From: Mycolicibacterium poriferae
GTDB taxonomy: Bacteria; Actinomycetota; Actinomycetes; Mycobacteriales; Mycobacteriaceae
Length of the DNA: 64,000 nt
Reading direction: 5' to 3'
Assembly (NCBI RefSeq): GCF_010728325.1
Contig: NZ_AP022570.1
Location: forward strand, 1,922,001 to 1,986,000
The position numbers were made by a program, and so were the translations under genes. The notes below the pieces were generated by a model. The model had not been told where the DNA came from. It did no database searches and saw nothing but the letters and a program-made list of their open reading frames with translations. Positions 46,575-53,855 of the stretch are shown piece by piece. Every line of letters begins with the position of its first letter. Position 1 is the first letter of the stretch.

Positions 46575-46593
46575 TTAGGCGAGGCTATGCACA
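46575..46593 (-). promoter_or_regulatory. Candidate IdeR/DtxR box upstream of feoA
   Basis: TTAGGCGAGGCTATGCACA agrees with the DtxR/IdeR 19-base palindrome consensus TTAGGTTAGGCTAACCTAA at 13 of 19 positions, mostly in the left half and centre. It sits 29 bases before the feoA start and 85 bases before the divergent lat start. Iron-dependent repression of the feo operon would fit. Confidence 0.45.
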
Positions 46594-46678
46594 GTTGAGG
46601 TCCATCACTATGGCCTTTGGTCCTCTGTTGCTATCAGATCAGACGCCAGGATGAAAAAAATTCCGCTACTATGGCCGA

Positions 46679-48043
46679 ATGGCAGACATAATTCCGGCAT
46701 TGCTACCGGTGGATCGGAAGATCGCGCCAGCCGACGTCCGCCCCGTTCTGGCCCGCAGCATCCTCGCCGACGGTCTGGATCTGGTTCTCGACCTCGACCG
46801 CTCGCGCGGATCGCAACTGGTCGACGCGCGCACCGGCCGCAGCTACCTGGACATGTTCACCTTCTTCGCGTCGTCGGCGTTGGGGATGAACCATCCGGGC
46901 CTGGCCGATGACGAGCAGTTCCGTGCCGAGCTCACCGCCGCCGCGCTGAACAAGCCCAGTAACTCCGACGTCTACAGCATTCCGATGGCACGTTTCGTGG
47001 ACACGTTCGCGCGCGTGCTGGGCGACCCGGCGCTGCCGCACCTGTTCTTCGTCGACGGGGGAGCGCTGGCCGTCGAGAACGCGCTGAAGGTCGCGTTCGA
47101 CTGGAAGAGCCGACTCAACGAGAGTCGGGGCATCGATCCGGCGTTGGGCACCAAGGTGCTTCACCTGCGCGGCGCCTTCCACGGGCGAAGCGGCTACACG
47201 ATGTCGCTGACCAACACCGATCCCAACAAGGTGGCCCGCTTCCCGAAGTTCGACTGGCCGCGCATCGACGCGCCCTATCTCCGGCCCGGCCTCGACGAGG
47301 CCGCCATGGCTGCGCTGGAAGCCGAATCGCTGCGGCAAGCCCGCGTCGCCTTCGAGGCGAACCCGCATGACGTGGCCTGCTTCATCGCCGAACCGATCCA
47401 GGGCGAGGGCGGCGACCGCCATTTCCGGCCGCAGTTCTTCGCCGCGATGCGCCGCCTGTGCGACGAGTTCGACGCGTTGTTGATCTTCGACGAGGTGCAG
47501 ACCGGGTGTGGCATCACCGGAACCGCCTGGGCCTACCAGCAATTGGGCGTCACCCCCGACGTGGTGGCGTTCGGCAAGAAGACGCAGGTGTGCGGCGTCA
47601 TGGCGGGCGGGCGCATCGACGAGGTGGCCGACAACGTCTTCACCGTCAGCTCGCGGATCAACTCGACGTGGGGTGGCAACCTGGCCGACATGGTGCGGTC
47701 GCGCCGGATCCTGGAGGTCATCGAGGCGGACGGGCTCTTCGAGCAGGCCGCCGAGCGGGGCTGCTACCTGCTCGAGCGGCTCCAGGAACTCGGCGAGCAT
47801 TTTCCCGACCTGGTGCGCGACGTGCGCGGCCGTGGCCTGATGTGCGCGTTCAGCATGCCCGACGCAGCACAGCGGGACGCGCTCATCGACGGTCTGTGGC
47901 GGCGTGGGGTGATCATGCTCGGGTGTGGAGCCGACAGTGTCCGGTTCCGGCCGGCGTTGACGGTGTCGCACGACGAGCTGGACGCCGCGGTCGACGCGGT
48001 GCGGGCGGTGCTCAGGTCGATGTCGGTTCGCTCGGCCGGGTGA
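46679..48043 (+). CDS. lat: L-lysine 6-aminotransferase
   Basis: 454 aa. This is a class III aminotransferase: GGALAVENALK and AFHGRSGYTMSLTNT in the PLP domain, DEVQTG, and the PLP-binding Lys in VVAFGKKTQVCGVMAG (near residue 300). It converts lysine and 2-oxoglutarate to 2-aminoadipate-6-semialdehyde and glutamate. Pcd oxidises the product, and LrpA is the regulator in M. tuberculosis, where Lat is strongly induced in starved cells. The start has no clear ribosome site, and leaderless transcription is possible. Its 3' end overlaps the nuclease gene by 32 bases on the opposite strand. Confidence 0.93.
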   Translation: MADIIPALLPVDRKIAPADVRPVLARSILADGLDLVLDLDRSRGSQLVDARTGRSYLDMFTFFASSALGMNHPGLADDEQFRAELTAAALNKPSNSDVYSIPMARFVDTFARVLGDPALPHLFFVDGGALAVENALKVAFDWKSRLNESRGIDPALGTKVLHLRGAFHGRSGYTMSLTNTDPNKVARFPKFDWPRIDAPYLRPGLDEAAMAALEAESLRQARVAFEANPHDVACFIAEPIQGEGGDRHFRPQFFAAMRRLCDEFDALLIFDEVQTGCGITGTAWAYQQLGVTPDVVAFGKKTQVCGVMAGGRIDEVADNVFTVSSRINSTWGGNLADMVRSRRILEVIEADGLFEQAAERGCYLLERLQELGEHFPDLVRDVRGRGLMCAFSMPDAAQRDALIDGLWRRGVIMLGCGADSVRFRPALTVSHDELDAAVDAVRAVLRSMSVRSAG

Positions 48044-48572
48044 GCCGGCGGATCGTCGTCCGCAGCGCCGCGAGCTCCGCGCCGCCGACGAGCTCACAGC
48101 CGTGACGTTCGGCCAGTTTGCGTGCCGCCGGGGTGAATTCGTGGTTGGTGACGACCATCGTGCGGGTGCAGTCCTGCATCGCGGCGCCGGCGACGACCTG
48201 CTGGACCGCGCTGGCGCCGACCGGGCGTGAATATCGTTTGCACTGCACGGCAAGCCGGTTCGGACGGTGTCCGACGATCAGGTCGACGCCCCAGTCTCCG
48301 CTGATCGACGTCATGATCACCGGCACCCCGGCCGACCGCGCGATGTGCGCGACGTAATCCTCGAACTCGTTGCCCGACATGGCATCGGCGCGATCGCGCT
48401 CCCGGTGACCGGGAGTGGCGGCACCCACCACGGTGGCGATGAGAAAGCTGGGCGCGGCCATCGCGAGCAGCCCGGCGGCCACGCTCCACAGCGGTGACGC
48501 GCCGGCCAGATAGACGGTGGCGGCGGCGGCCACGCCGAGCACCAGCAGCACTGTCCACCGCAGCCTCGTCAC
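48012..48572 (-). CDS. Membrane-anchored Mrr-like restriction endonuclease-domain protein
   Basis: 186 aa. Two N-terminal membrane helices (TVLLVLGVAAAATVYLA, LWSVAAGLLAMAAPSFLIATV) are followed by a PD-(D/E)xK domain of the Mrr_cat type. FEDYVAHIARSAG (E), DWGVDLIVGHRP (D) and LAVQCKRY (QxK) are all present. The domain should cut DNA, but its target and its position at the membrane are unexplained. Similar short membrane proteins are common in actinobacteria. It overlaps the lat stop by 32 bases in the convergent sense. Confidence 0.82.
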   Translation of the reverse strand: MTRLRWTVLLVLGVAAAATVYLAGASPLWSVAAGLLAMAAPSFLIATVVGAATPGHRERDRADAMSGNEFEDYVAHIARSAGVPVIMTSISGDWGVDLIVGHRPNRLAVQCKRYSRPVGASAVQQVVAGAAMQDCTRTMVVTNHEFTPAARKLAERHGCELVGGAELAALRTTIRRLTRPSEPTST

Positions 48573-48671
48573 GCGCGCATCGTAGGCCGCGACCCCGACA
48601 CACCCGGTTTACCGGGCGGGGTGTCCGGGAACTTCTGGTTCCACAGCTTCGCGACACGAAAGAGCCAGGCC

Positions 48672-49022
48672 ATGACCGATATGTCCCAGCATGGGCATCG
48701 CAGCATCGACGGCGACACCGGTGTCCGGGACGCGTTGCGGACGGGCCTGGGCTTCGCCGCTGCGGGTTTGGTGTTCTTCGTCCTCGCGGGGCTGTGGCTG
48801 GGGACGTGCACTGGAGCGGTCGCGGACCCGCTGGCATGCGGTGTGCCGCAGCGCACGGCGCTCACGCTCGGGGCGCCGGTCATCCTCGCCGCGGGCGGAG
48901 TGTTCTCATTGGCGCGGCTGATGCGGGTGCGGCGAGACGAGTTCGCCTGGTGGGCGTGGCTGGGTGCCGCCTGGTTGCTGCTGGCGCTGGCGACGCTCGG
49001 GCTGTTCGGCGCGGCACGCTGA
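48672..49022 (+). CDS. Small membrane protein (Rv3289c-like)
   Basis: 116 aa from ATG 48672. There are three hydrophobic segments (GLGFAAAGLVFFVLAGLWLG, ALTLGAPVILAAGGVFSLA, AWLGAAWLLLALATLGLFG), with Cys residues between the first two. Position between lat and the sigF locus matches Rv3289c, a transmembrane protein of unknown function. A relation to SigF control is possible from location only. Confidence 0.78.
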   Translation: MTDMSQHGHRSIDGDTGVRDALRTGLGFAAAGLVFFVLAGLWLGTCTGAVADPLACGVPQRTALTLGAPVILAAGGVFSLARLMRVRRDEFAWWAWLGAAWLLLALATLGLFGAAR

Positions 49023-49029
49023 GAAAGCG

Positions 49030-49101
49030 CGCCCCACACCTTGACCGCTGGCACGCGCCACACCTTGACCGCCGGCAGGCGCCACACCTTGACCCCGATA
49101 T
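49030..49101 (+). repeat. Three tandem 24-bp repeats
   Basis: CCACACCTTGACCGC-type units start at about 49030, 49054 and 49078. The period is exactly 24, with the last unit diverging at its end. They follow directly after the membrane-protein stop codon. They look like a small VNTR and are not part of a gene. Confidence 0.8.
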
Positions 49102-49199
49102 TGCGCTGAGGGTCGTGCTTTTGGGGTTGTCCACAGCCCTAGCCGCAATGTGGGCGATGAGCCAGCCGCTGTGTCGGGGCCGCCAGTGAGCATCACCTC

Positions 49200-50060
49200 A
49201 TGCGGAGGGTGGTTATCGGCAGCGAGGCATTGGCCGGCGGCGGGCTCACCCGCGCGGCCCTGCGCTGGAACTATCGACGGTTGTTTCCCGACGTCTATGT
49301 CCCGTGCGCAATCAGTCCGTCCCTGCGCGACCGCACACTCGGAGCGTGGCTGTGGTCGGGCCGAAACGGGGTGATCGCGGGACGAGCGGCAGCGGCACTG
49401 CATGGCGCACGCTGGGTCGATAGACAGACGCCCATCGAAATGATCTTTCGGTGCGGACGACCTCCGCCCGGCATCATCGTTCGCAACGAAAGGCTCGACG
49501 GTGACGAGGTCACACAGGTCGATGGCCTGCTGGTGACCACCGTGCAGCGAACCGCGTTCGATCTCGCTCGGCACCGGTCACGCAACGAGGCGGTGGCCGA
49601 TCTCGATGCCCTCGCTCAGGCGACGGGTGTGAAGGCCGTCGACGTGCTGGCTCTGGCGGAGCGATACCCCGGGGCGCGGGGCACCCGTGGGGCTACCACT
49701 GCACTGGGCCTGATGGACGCCGGTGCGCAATCGCCGAGGGAGACGCGACTACGACTGATCCTCGTTGACGAATGGCTCGATCCCGTCCGGACCCAGATCA
49801 AAGTGACCGACGGGTCGATGGTGGCCTACCTGGACATGGGCTACGACGAACCGATGATCGGCCTGGACTACGAAGGTAGCCATCACAGTGATGATCGCCC
49901 GACGTACGTCTACGACATCGGGCGGGCCGAGTTCGTCGAGCAGCAGGGATGGCATGACATCCGGGTCGTGAACGAGCACAGCGCAGAGTTCGTCAAGTTC
50001 CGGGTGCGGCAAGCGTTTCAGCGGCGCGGATACACGCCGAAATTGCGTAAGCGGTCGTGA
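49200..50060 (+). CDS. Hypothetical protein with AbiEi-like N-terminus and DUF559-like nuclease-type C-terminus
   Basis: 286 aa. The N-terminal part (LTRAALRWNYRRLFPDVYV, AAAALHGARWVD) resembles the winged-helix region of AbiEi-type or mycobacterial hypothetical proteins. The C-terminal part has Asp/Glu and Lys residues in a nuclease-like setting (DEPMIGLDYEGSHHSDD, then WHDIRVV). It is a large mycobacterial family of unknown function, often near mobile or defence genes. It is not part of the M. tuberculosis locus recalled. No partner toxin or antitoxin is adjacent. Confidence 0.7.
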   Translation: MRRVVIGSEALAGGGLTRAALRWNYRRLFPDVYVPCAISPSLRDRTLGAWLWSGRNGVIAGRAAAALHGARWVDRQTPIEMIFRCGRPPPGIIVRNERLDGDEVTQVDGLLVTTVQRTAFDLARHRSRNEAVADLDALAQATGVKAVDVLALAERYPGARGTRGATTALGLMDAGAQSPRETRLRLILVDEWLDPVRTQIKVTDGSMVAYLDMGYDEPMIGLDYEGSHHSDDRPTYVYDIGRAEFVEQQGWHDIRVVNEHSAEFVKFRVRQAFQRRGYTPKLRKRS

Positions 50061-50152
50061 GCAGCCCCGATCCACAGCCCTGGCGGCAATCTCGGCGCGC
50101 GAGCGCCAAACCCGAGCGCCACCACGCCTCGCACGCCCCCGACACACAGCGA

Positions 50153-50178
50153 AGGGCCCGGCCGATCGGCCGGGACCC
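50153..50178 (-). terminator. Hairpin terminator after csbD-like gene
   Basis: A perfect 18-base self-complementary core (CCCGGCCGATCGGCCGGG, 50157-50174), 15 bases past the CsbD stop, makes a strong GC stem. Confidence 0.75.
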
Positions 50179-50192
50179 TCGATGCGAAGCTC

Positions 50193-50435
50193 TTACTGGT
50201 TGGACTCTTGACGCTTCTCAGCGGCGTCGGCGCCGGAGCGGGCCGCGTCGGCCTCCGCTTCCTTCTTGGCCGCGTCACGCTGAGCGTCGGCCTTGTCCTG
50301 CTGGGCCTTGCCCTCGTCCACCATGTCGTTTCGACCGGTGACGGTACCGACTGCTTCCTTGGCCTTGCCCTTGACGTCCTCGACGACGCCCTTGACGCCC
50401 TCTTCGGGACCGCTGTTGTTCTTGTCGTCAGCCAT
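50193..50435 (-). CDS. CsbD-family stress protein
   Basis: 80 aa from ATG 50435, with GGAGGG six bases upstream. The CsbD core is clear (GVKGVVEDVKGKAKEAVGTV, then TGRNDMVDEGKAQQDK). The C-terminal tail is an Ala/Glu/Lys/Gln helix (AAKKEAEADAARSGADAAE). CsbD proteins are abundant, poorly ordered stress proteins, sigma-B controlled in Bacillus. Being near sigF, its homologous regulator, supports control by SigF. A terminator hairpin follows. Confidence 0.85.
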   Translation of the reverse strand: MADDKNNSGPEEGVKGVVEDVKGKAKEAVGTVTGRNDMVDEGKAQQDKADAQRDAAKKEAEADAARSGADAAEKRQESNQ

Positions 50436-50597
50436 GCTCACCCTCCGCTGTTGTGTGGACAGGTCGTTCTTGGCCCGCTTCTTGAGCTCACCCCGAGTTT
50501 TCCCGGTGCTCCCGGCGCCCAAACGGGTGATCTGGATCGCAGTGAAAACCATTCCGTGACAACGCCATCACGGCGGCAAAACACGCCGTTGACGGGT

Positions 50598-50623
50598 GTT
50601 TGGCTTCTGAGGAGCAGGGGGTA
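50598..50623 (+). promoter_or_regulatory. Candidate SigF-dependent promoter
   Basis: GTTT (50598-50601) and GGGTA (50619-50623), with 17 bases between, match the mycobacterial SigF pattern (GTTT, 15-17, GGGTA). It points towards rsbW-sigF, about 300 bases upstream of rsbW, and would pass antisense to the small gene at 50661-50807. SigF autoregulation is known in mycobacteria. Confidence 0.5.
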
Positions 50624-50660
50624 CTGATCTGTCACCATGTCCAGCATTTACTCAGCGCCG

Positions 50661-50807
50661 TCACTGCATCATCGGCGCCAGCATCAAGAACGCCACGGCG
50701 TAGACCGCCACCGCCACGAGGATCAGAGCGGCCAGCGTCGACCCGGCCACCACCAGAACGCGGCGCAACCGTCGCGTGCCCGGTTCATCCGTGCGTTTTG
50801 CGTCCAT
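50661..50807 (-). CDS. Putative 48-aa single-span membrane protein
   Basis: The ATG at 50807 opens a 48-codon frame (stop at 50661). An N-terminal charged part (MDAKRTDEPGTRRLRR) is followed by a hydrophobic helix (VLVVAGSTLAALILVAVAVY) and a Met-rich end (AFLMLAPMMQ). Positive charges before the helix suggest an N-in orientation. There is no clear ribosome site: the palindrome GGGGTAACCCC lies just upstream. The family is not recognised. It is plausible as a small membrane peptide because the hydrophobic pattern is unlikely by chance. Confidence 0.5.
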   Translation of the reverse strand: MDAKRTDEPGTRRLRRVLVVAGSTLAALILVAVAVYAVAFLMLAPMMQ

Positions 50808-50926
50808 GACATGGGGTTACCCCAGCAAACGGGGCCCATAACGTCCATCAGCCATGCGCAGGAGTGCCCATGACCGGGAGGGGTTCGGCCTGGGGTAGTC
50901 TCGCTGGCAAGTTTCCGGGAGGTCAG

Positions 50927-51358
50927 ATGGCTGATGTAGTGAGCCGCAGCAACGGACACTCGCACAGTCCGCAGGCGGTCGAGCTGCGAGTGGCGGCTTC
51001 GCTGGAGAATCTGGCCGTGCTGCGAACCCTCGTCGCCGCGGTCGGTACGTTCGAGGATCTCGATTTCGATGCGGTGGCCGATCTGCGGCTGGCCGTCGAC
51101 GAGGCGTGCACCCGTCTGGTCCGCTCTGCGGTGCCCAATTCGACCCTGCTGGTCGTCGTCGATCCGCAGCCCGAAGCGCTGTGCGTGCACGCCTCGACCA
51201 CCTGTGAGAGCTCCGACATCCTCGCGCCGGGCAGCTTCAGCTGGCATGTGCTGACGTCGTTGACCGACGAGGTGAACACGTTCACCAATGGATCGTCGCC
51301 GGATGGGCAGGTGTTCGGAATCTCGATGATGACGCGACGAGCGAGTTCCTTGCAGTGA
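50927..51358 (+). CDS. rsbW: RsbW/UsfX, SigF anti-sigma factor (GHKL kinase fold)
   Basis: 143 aa from ATG 50927, with GGGAGG five bases upstream. GHKL features: the N-box-like LRLAVDEACTRLVRSA (near 60-75) and the C-terminal GQVFGISMMTRR. It matches M. tuberculosis UsfX (145 aa), which binds SigF and keeps it inactive until released by anti-anti-sigma proteins. The stop overlaps the sigF start (GTGA), giving 1:1 coupled translation. Confidence 0.92.
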   Translation: MADVVSRSNGHSHSPQAVELRVAASLENLAVLRTLVAAVGTFEDLDFDAVADLRLAVDEACTRLVRSAVPNSTLLVVVDPQPEALCVHASTTCESSDILAPGSFSWHVLTSLTDEVNTFTNGSSPDGQVFGISMMTRRASSLQ

Positions 51359-52143
51359 CGCGGTCGTCGTCCCGGGGTTCGTCCTCACGGCCGAGCTCTG
51401 AATATGCCGACGTTGCCGACATGTTCCGCGAGTTGGCTGAGCTCGATGCGGACTCGGCAAAGTTCCAACGCCAGCGTGATCGGATTGTCGAGCGGTGCCT
51501 GCCTCTGGCCGATCACATCGCCCGGCGGTTCGACGGCCGGGGTGAACCACGCGACGATCTTGTCCAGGTTGCGCGGGTGGGCCTGGTCAACGCCGTCATC
51601 CGCTTCGACGTGACGGCCGGCTCGGACTTCGTGTCGTTCGCGGTGCCCACCATCATGGGCGAGGTCCGCCGGCACTTCCGCGACAACAGCTGGTCGGTCA
51701 AGGTGCCGCGCCGTCTGAAGGAACTTCACCTGCGGTTGGGTTCGGCGACCGCCGATCTGTCGCAACGCCTGGGCCGCGCCCCGACGGCGTCGGAGTTGGC
51801 GGCCGAGCTCGAGATGGATCGCGACGAGGTCATCGAGGGCCTGGTCGCGGGCAGCTCGTACAACACGCTGTCGATCGACAGCGGTGGCAGCGGAAACGAG
51901 GACGCTCCCGCGATCGCCGACACGCTCGGCGACGTCGACAACAGCCTGGATCAGATCGAGAACCGCGAGGCGCTACGGCCGCTGCTCGAGAGCTTGCCCG
52001 AGCGGGAGCGCACCGTGCTGGTACTGCGGTTTTTCGAGTCGATGACGCAGACGCAGATCGCCGAGCGGGTCGGCATCTCGCAGATGCACGTTTCCCGCCT
52101 GCTCGCGAAGTCGCTAGCGCGACTCCGTGACCAGATGGAGTAG
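51355..52143 (+). CDS. sigF: RNA polymerase sigma factor SigF (sigma-B/F/G family)
   Basis: 262 aa from GTG 51355, overlapping rsbW. Sigma-70 region 2 is present (PRDDLVQVARVGLVNAVIRF, VSFAVPTIMGEVRRHFRDN). Region 3 is LSQRLGRAPTASELAAELEM and region 4 is TQTQIAERVGISQMHVSRLL. The length equals M. tuberculosis SigF (261). It controls stress and stationary-phase genes from GTTT/GGGTA promoters. Its 3' end overlaps a convergent STAS-domain gene by 30 bases. Confidence 0.95.
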   Translation: MTRSSSRGSSSRPSSEYADVADMFRELAELDADSAKFQRQRDRIVERCLPLADHIARRFDGRGEPRDDLVQVARVGLVNAVIRFDVTAGSDFVSFAVPTIMGEVRRHFRDNSWSVKVPRRLKELHLRLGSATADLSQRLGRAPTASELAAELEMDRDEVIEGLVAGSSYNTLSIDSGGSGNEDAPAIADTLGDVDNSLDQIENREALRPLLESLPERERTVLVLRFFESMTQTQIAERVGISQMHVSRLLAKSLARLRDQME

Positions 52144-52557
52144 CGGAGGCGGATCCTGGTGGACGGCACGAAGCGCGTCGTCGACGTCGGCGAAGACGGG
52201 CAGCGTCGCGTCCGGATCGCAGATGCGCAGCACACGCTGCACCGACGGCGCTGACGCCAGCGCCCAGCGGACTTCCTGCCCGACGGTCTGCACGTTGAGG
52301 TTGTGCAGTGCGGTGAAGCCTGCGGTGGCGAAGAACGTCAGGCCCGACAGGTCGATGACCAGGTGCTGGGCGCGCTCGGCCTGGGCGATCGCGTAGGCGA
52401 CGAAGTCCGCGCCGTTGGCGGCGTCGAGTTCGCCGTAAGCGGCGACGACCGCGGTCCCGTCCTGGGGCCAAGTGGTCTGGAACTGTGCGGTACGGCTGAC
52501 CTGCAGGTCAGTGGCCGCGTTCGCAGTGTTTGTGTCATGGGTGGGCACGTGAGGCAT
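52114..52557 (-). CDS. STAS-domain anti-sigma factor antagonist-like protein
   Basis: 147 aa from ATG 52557, with GGAG six bases upstream (52593 GTG is an alternative without a ribosome site). The STAS fold is seen in AVVAAYGELDAANGADFVA and HLVIDLSGLTFFATAGFTAL. SpoIIAA-type antagonists have DSSG with the phospho-Ser. Here the same place reads ATAG, so that Ser is an Ala. The protein may act without phosphorylation, like the M. tuberculosis SigF antagonist RsfA, which is redox-controlled. Its location next to sigF makes RsbW the probable partner. It overlaps sigF by 30 bases on the opposite strand. Confidence 0.82.
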   Translation of the reverse strand: MPHVPTHDTNTANAATDLQVSRTAQFQTTWPQDGTAVVAAYGELDAANGADFVAYAIAQAERAQHLVIDLSGLTFFATAGFTALHNLNVQTVGQEVRWALASAPSVQRVLRICDPDATLPVFADVDDALRAVHQDPPPLLHLVTESR

Positions 52558-52604
52558 GGTGAACTCCATCAGTCGTGTTGTCTGTGTGTTCACGCCAAAG
52601 CTTG

Positions 52605-52629
52605 GGCCCTATTTCTAAAAGCCGGTAAC
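52605..52629 (-). promoter_or_regulatory. Weak candidate SigF promoter for the STAS gene
   Basis: On the minus strand GTTA, 16 bases, then GGGCC is close to the GTTT/GGGTA pattern and ends about 48 bases before the ATG at 52557. Only part of the consensus is met. It is mentioned because of feedback logic. Confidence 0.25.
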
Positions 52630-52841
52630 AGGAGCGGTCAGACTCTCGCCCCCGTTGACGATGACGCTGGGAGGCTGTCTTGATCAACCTCGATTTGAAC
52701 GATACGCCCTTTGGTCGATCTTGGACAATGATCGTGAGAGCTTATTAACAAACGTTCAGGGTCGTATTTACACTCTCGTCACCGGGGGAAGGGTCTCCAA
52801 CGGAAATCATTGAGCCACAACAATTTACGGCTACAGGCGTA

Positions 52842-53354
52842 TTGCTGGCGGCGGGGGCCGGAACCCGTTACGGAAAGCCGAAGGTGCTGGCCGGGGGCGG
52901 ATCGTGGCTGCGTGCGGGCGTCACCGCGTTGCACGAGGGCGGCTGCGGGGACGTCGTCGTGGTGCTGGGTGCCGCGGTGGTCGAGGTTCCCCGGCCGGCT
53001 CGCGGCATCGTCGCTGGTGACTGGGCCGACGGGCTGAGCGCTTCGGTGCGCGCCGGTTTGGCCGCGATTCCCGAGACTGCGCAGTATGCAGTGCTGACGA
53101 CGGTGGATACGCCGGACATCGGCGCGGCGGTGGTCCGCCGAGTGCTGGCTGCGGCGCAAACCACGGGTCTGGCCCGCGCGGTGTACGGGGATCGCCCCGG
53201 CCATCCGGTGGTTTTCGCCCGCGAGCACTGGCCCGCACTGCTGGACGACCTGCGCGGGGACCAGGGCGCAGGACCGTTCCTGCGGGCCCGCGACGACGTC
53301 GTGCTCGTCGAGTGTGCCGACCTCGCCACCGGTCGCGACATCGACCTCAGCTGA
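52842..53354 (+). CDS. MobA/MocA-like NTP transferase
   Basis: 170 aa from the first conventional start, TTG 52842. The nucleotide-binding motif LLAAGAGTRYGKPKVLAGG starts only at residue 2, so part of strand 1 would be missing. In frame upstream the sequence continues TATGV back to ATT at 52809, a possible rare start (about 11 residues more) near a GGGGGAAGGG site. Other parts: GDWADGLSASVRAGLAAIP, TTVDTPDIG and GDRPGHPVVFAREHWP fit molybdenum-cofactor cytidylyltransferase (MocA)-like enzymes. The cofactor target is not visible. It is followed by a perfect terminator. Confidence 0.78.
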   Translation: MLAAGAGTRYGKPKVLAGGGSWLRAGVTALHEGGCGDVVVVLGAAVVEVPRPARGIVAGDWADGLSASVRAGLAAIPETAQYAVLTTVDTPDIGAAVVRRVLAAAQTTGLARAVYGDRPGHPVVFAREHWPALLDDLRGDQGAGPFLRARDDVVLVECADLATGRDIDLS

Positions 53355-53380
53355 GGTGTTCCCCCGATCAGGGGAACACC
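53355..53380 (+). terminator. Hairpin terminator after the MobA-like gene
   Basis: GGTGTTCCCC-CGATCA-GGGGAACACC is a perfect 10-bp stem starting at the base after the stop codon. Confidence 0.8.
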
Positions 53381-53478
53381 GGTTCATCCGCTGCGCCGTC
53401 TGATCCGCCGACAGACGGGGCGGCTGTGGTGGGAGAGAGTTGTCTCAGCGAAACGCCCACCACCACAAGGAGATCGAC

Positions 53479-53721
53479 ATGAACCGCATCATCCAGCTGA
53501 TCGCTCTGCCCCTCGTCTCCGCCGGAATCATCGGCGGTGCCGCGCTCGGCCTGGCCGGCACGGCGAGCGCGTCGATGACCGTCAACGACGACGGCAGCAT
53601 GGTCGCCACGCCGGACACCTACGCCCATCAGACGATGATGTACCCGCACTGGGGCTACTACTACTGGCCCTCGCAGGCGACCGGGCCGCACACCGACACC
53701 ACGGTGCACCAGAGCCGCTGA
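53479..53721 (+). CDS. Small secreted Met/Tyr/His-rich protein
   Basis: 80 aa from ATG 53479, with AAGGAG six bases before it. The signal peptide IIQLIALPLVSAGIIGGAAL ends near ASA. The mature 40-odd residues (MTVNDDGSMVATPDTYAHQT, then MMYPHWGYYYWPSQATGPHT) have several Met, His, Tyr and Trp. Such composition could bind copper, but there is no proof. The family is unknown. The 5' leader has GTGGTGGG and CCCACCAC arms before the ribosome site. It is followed by an inverted-repeat terminator. Confidence 0.75.
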   Translation: MNRIIQLIALPLVSAGIIGGAALGLAGTASASMTVNDDGSMVATPDTYAHQTMMYPHWGYYYWPSQATGPHTDTTVHQSR

Positions 53722-53727
53722 ATCCCG

Positions 53728-53780
53728 GCGAATCGGGCGCGCTGACGCACCGTGAGGGTGCCGCCGCGCGCCCGATTCGC
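53728..53780. terminator. Perfect 15-bp inverted repeat between the secreted peptide and the GNAT remnant
   Basis: GCGAATCGGGCGCGC (53728-53742) and GCGCGCCCGATTCGC (53766-53780) are exact complements with a 23-base loop. It starts 7 bases after the stop and suits termination in both directions. Its right arm is part of the 52-bp duplication. Confidence 0.7.
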
Positions 53781-53855
53781 GGCGTCAGCCGAGCAAGGCG
53801 TAGGTGAGGGTGCCGCCGCGCGCCCGATTCGCGGCGTCAGCCGAGCATGGCGTCG
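53752..53855 (-). repeat. 52-bp tandem duplication at the 3' end of the GNAT remnant
   Basis: Two copies of about 52 bases (GTGAGGGTGCCGCCGCGCGC is the start of each) at 53752 and 53804 differ in only a few bases. The second copy holds the stop codon of the minus-strand gene. Confidence 0.8.

Noticed and set aside
49030..49101. Possible CRISPR array
   Set aside because: Three units with no spacers; a simple tandem repeat with 24-base period and no cas genes.
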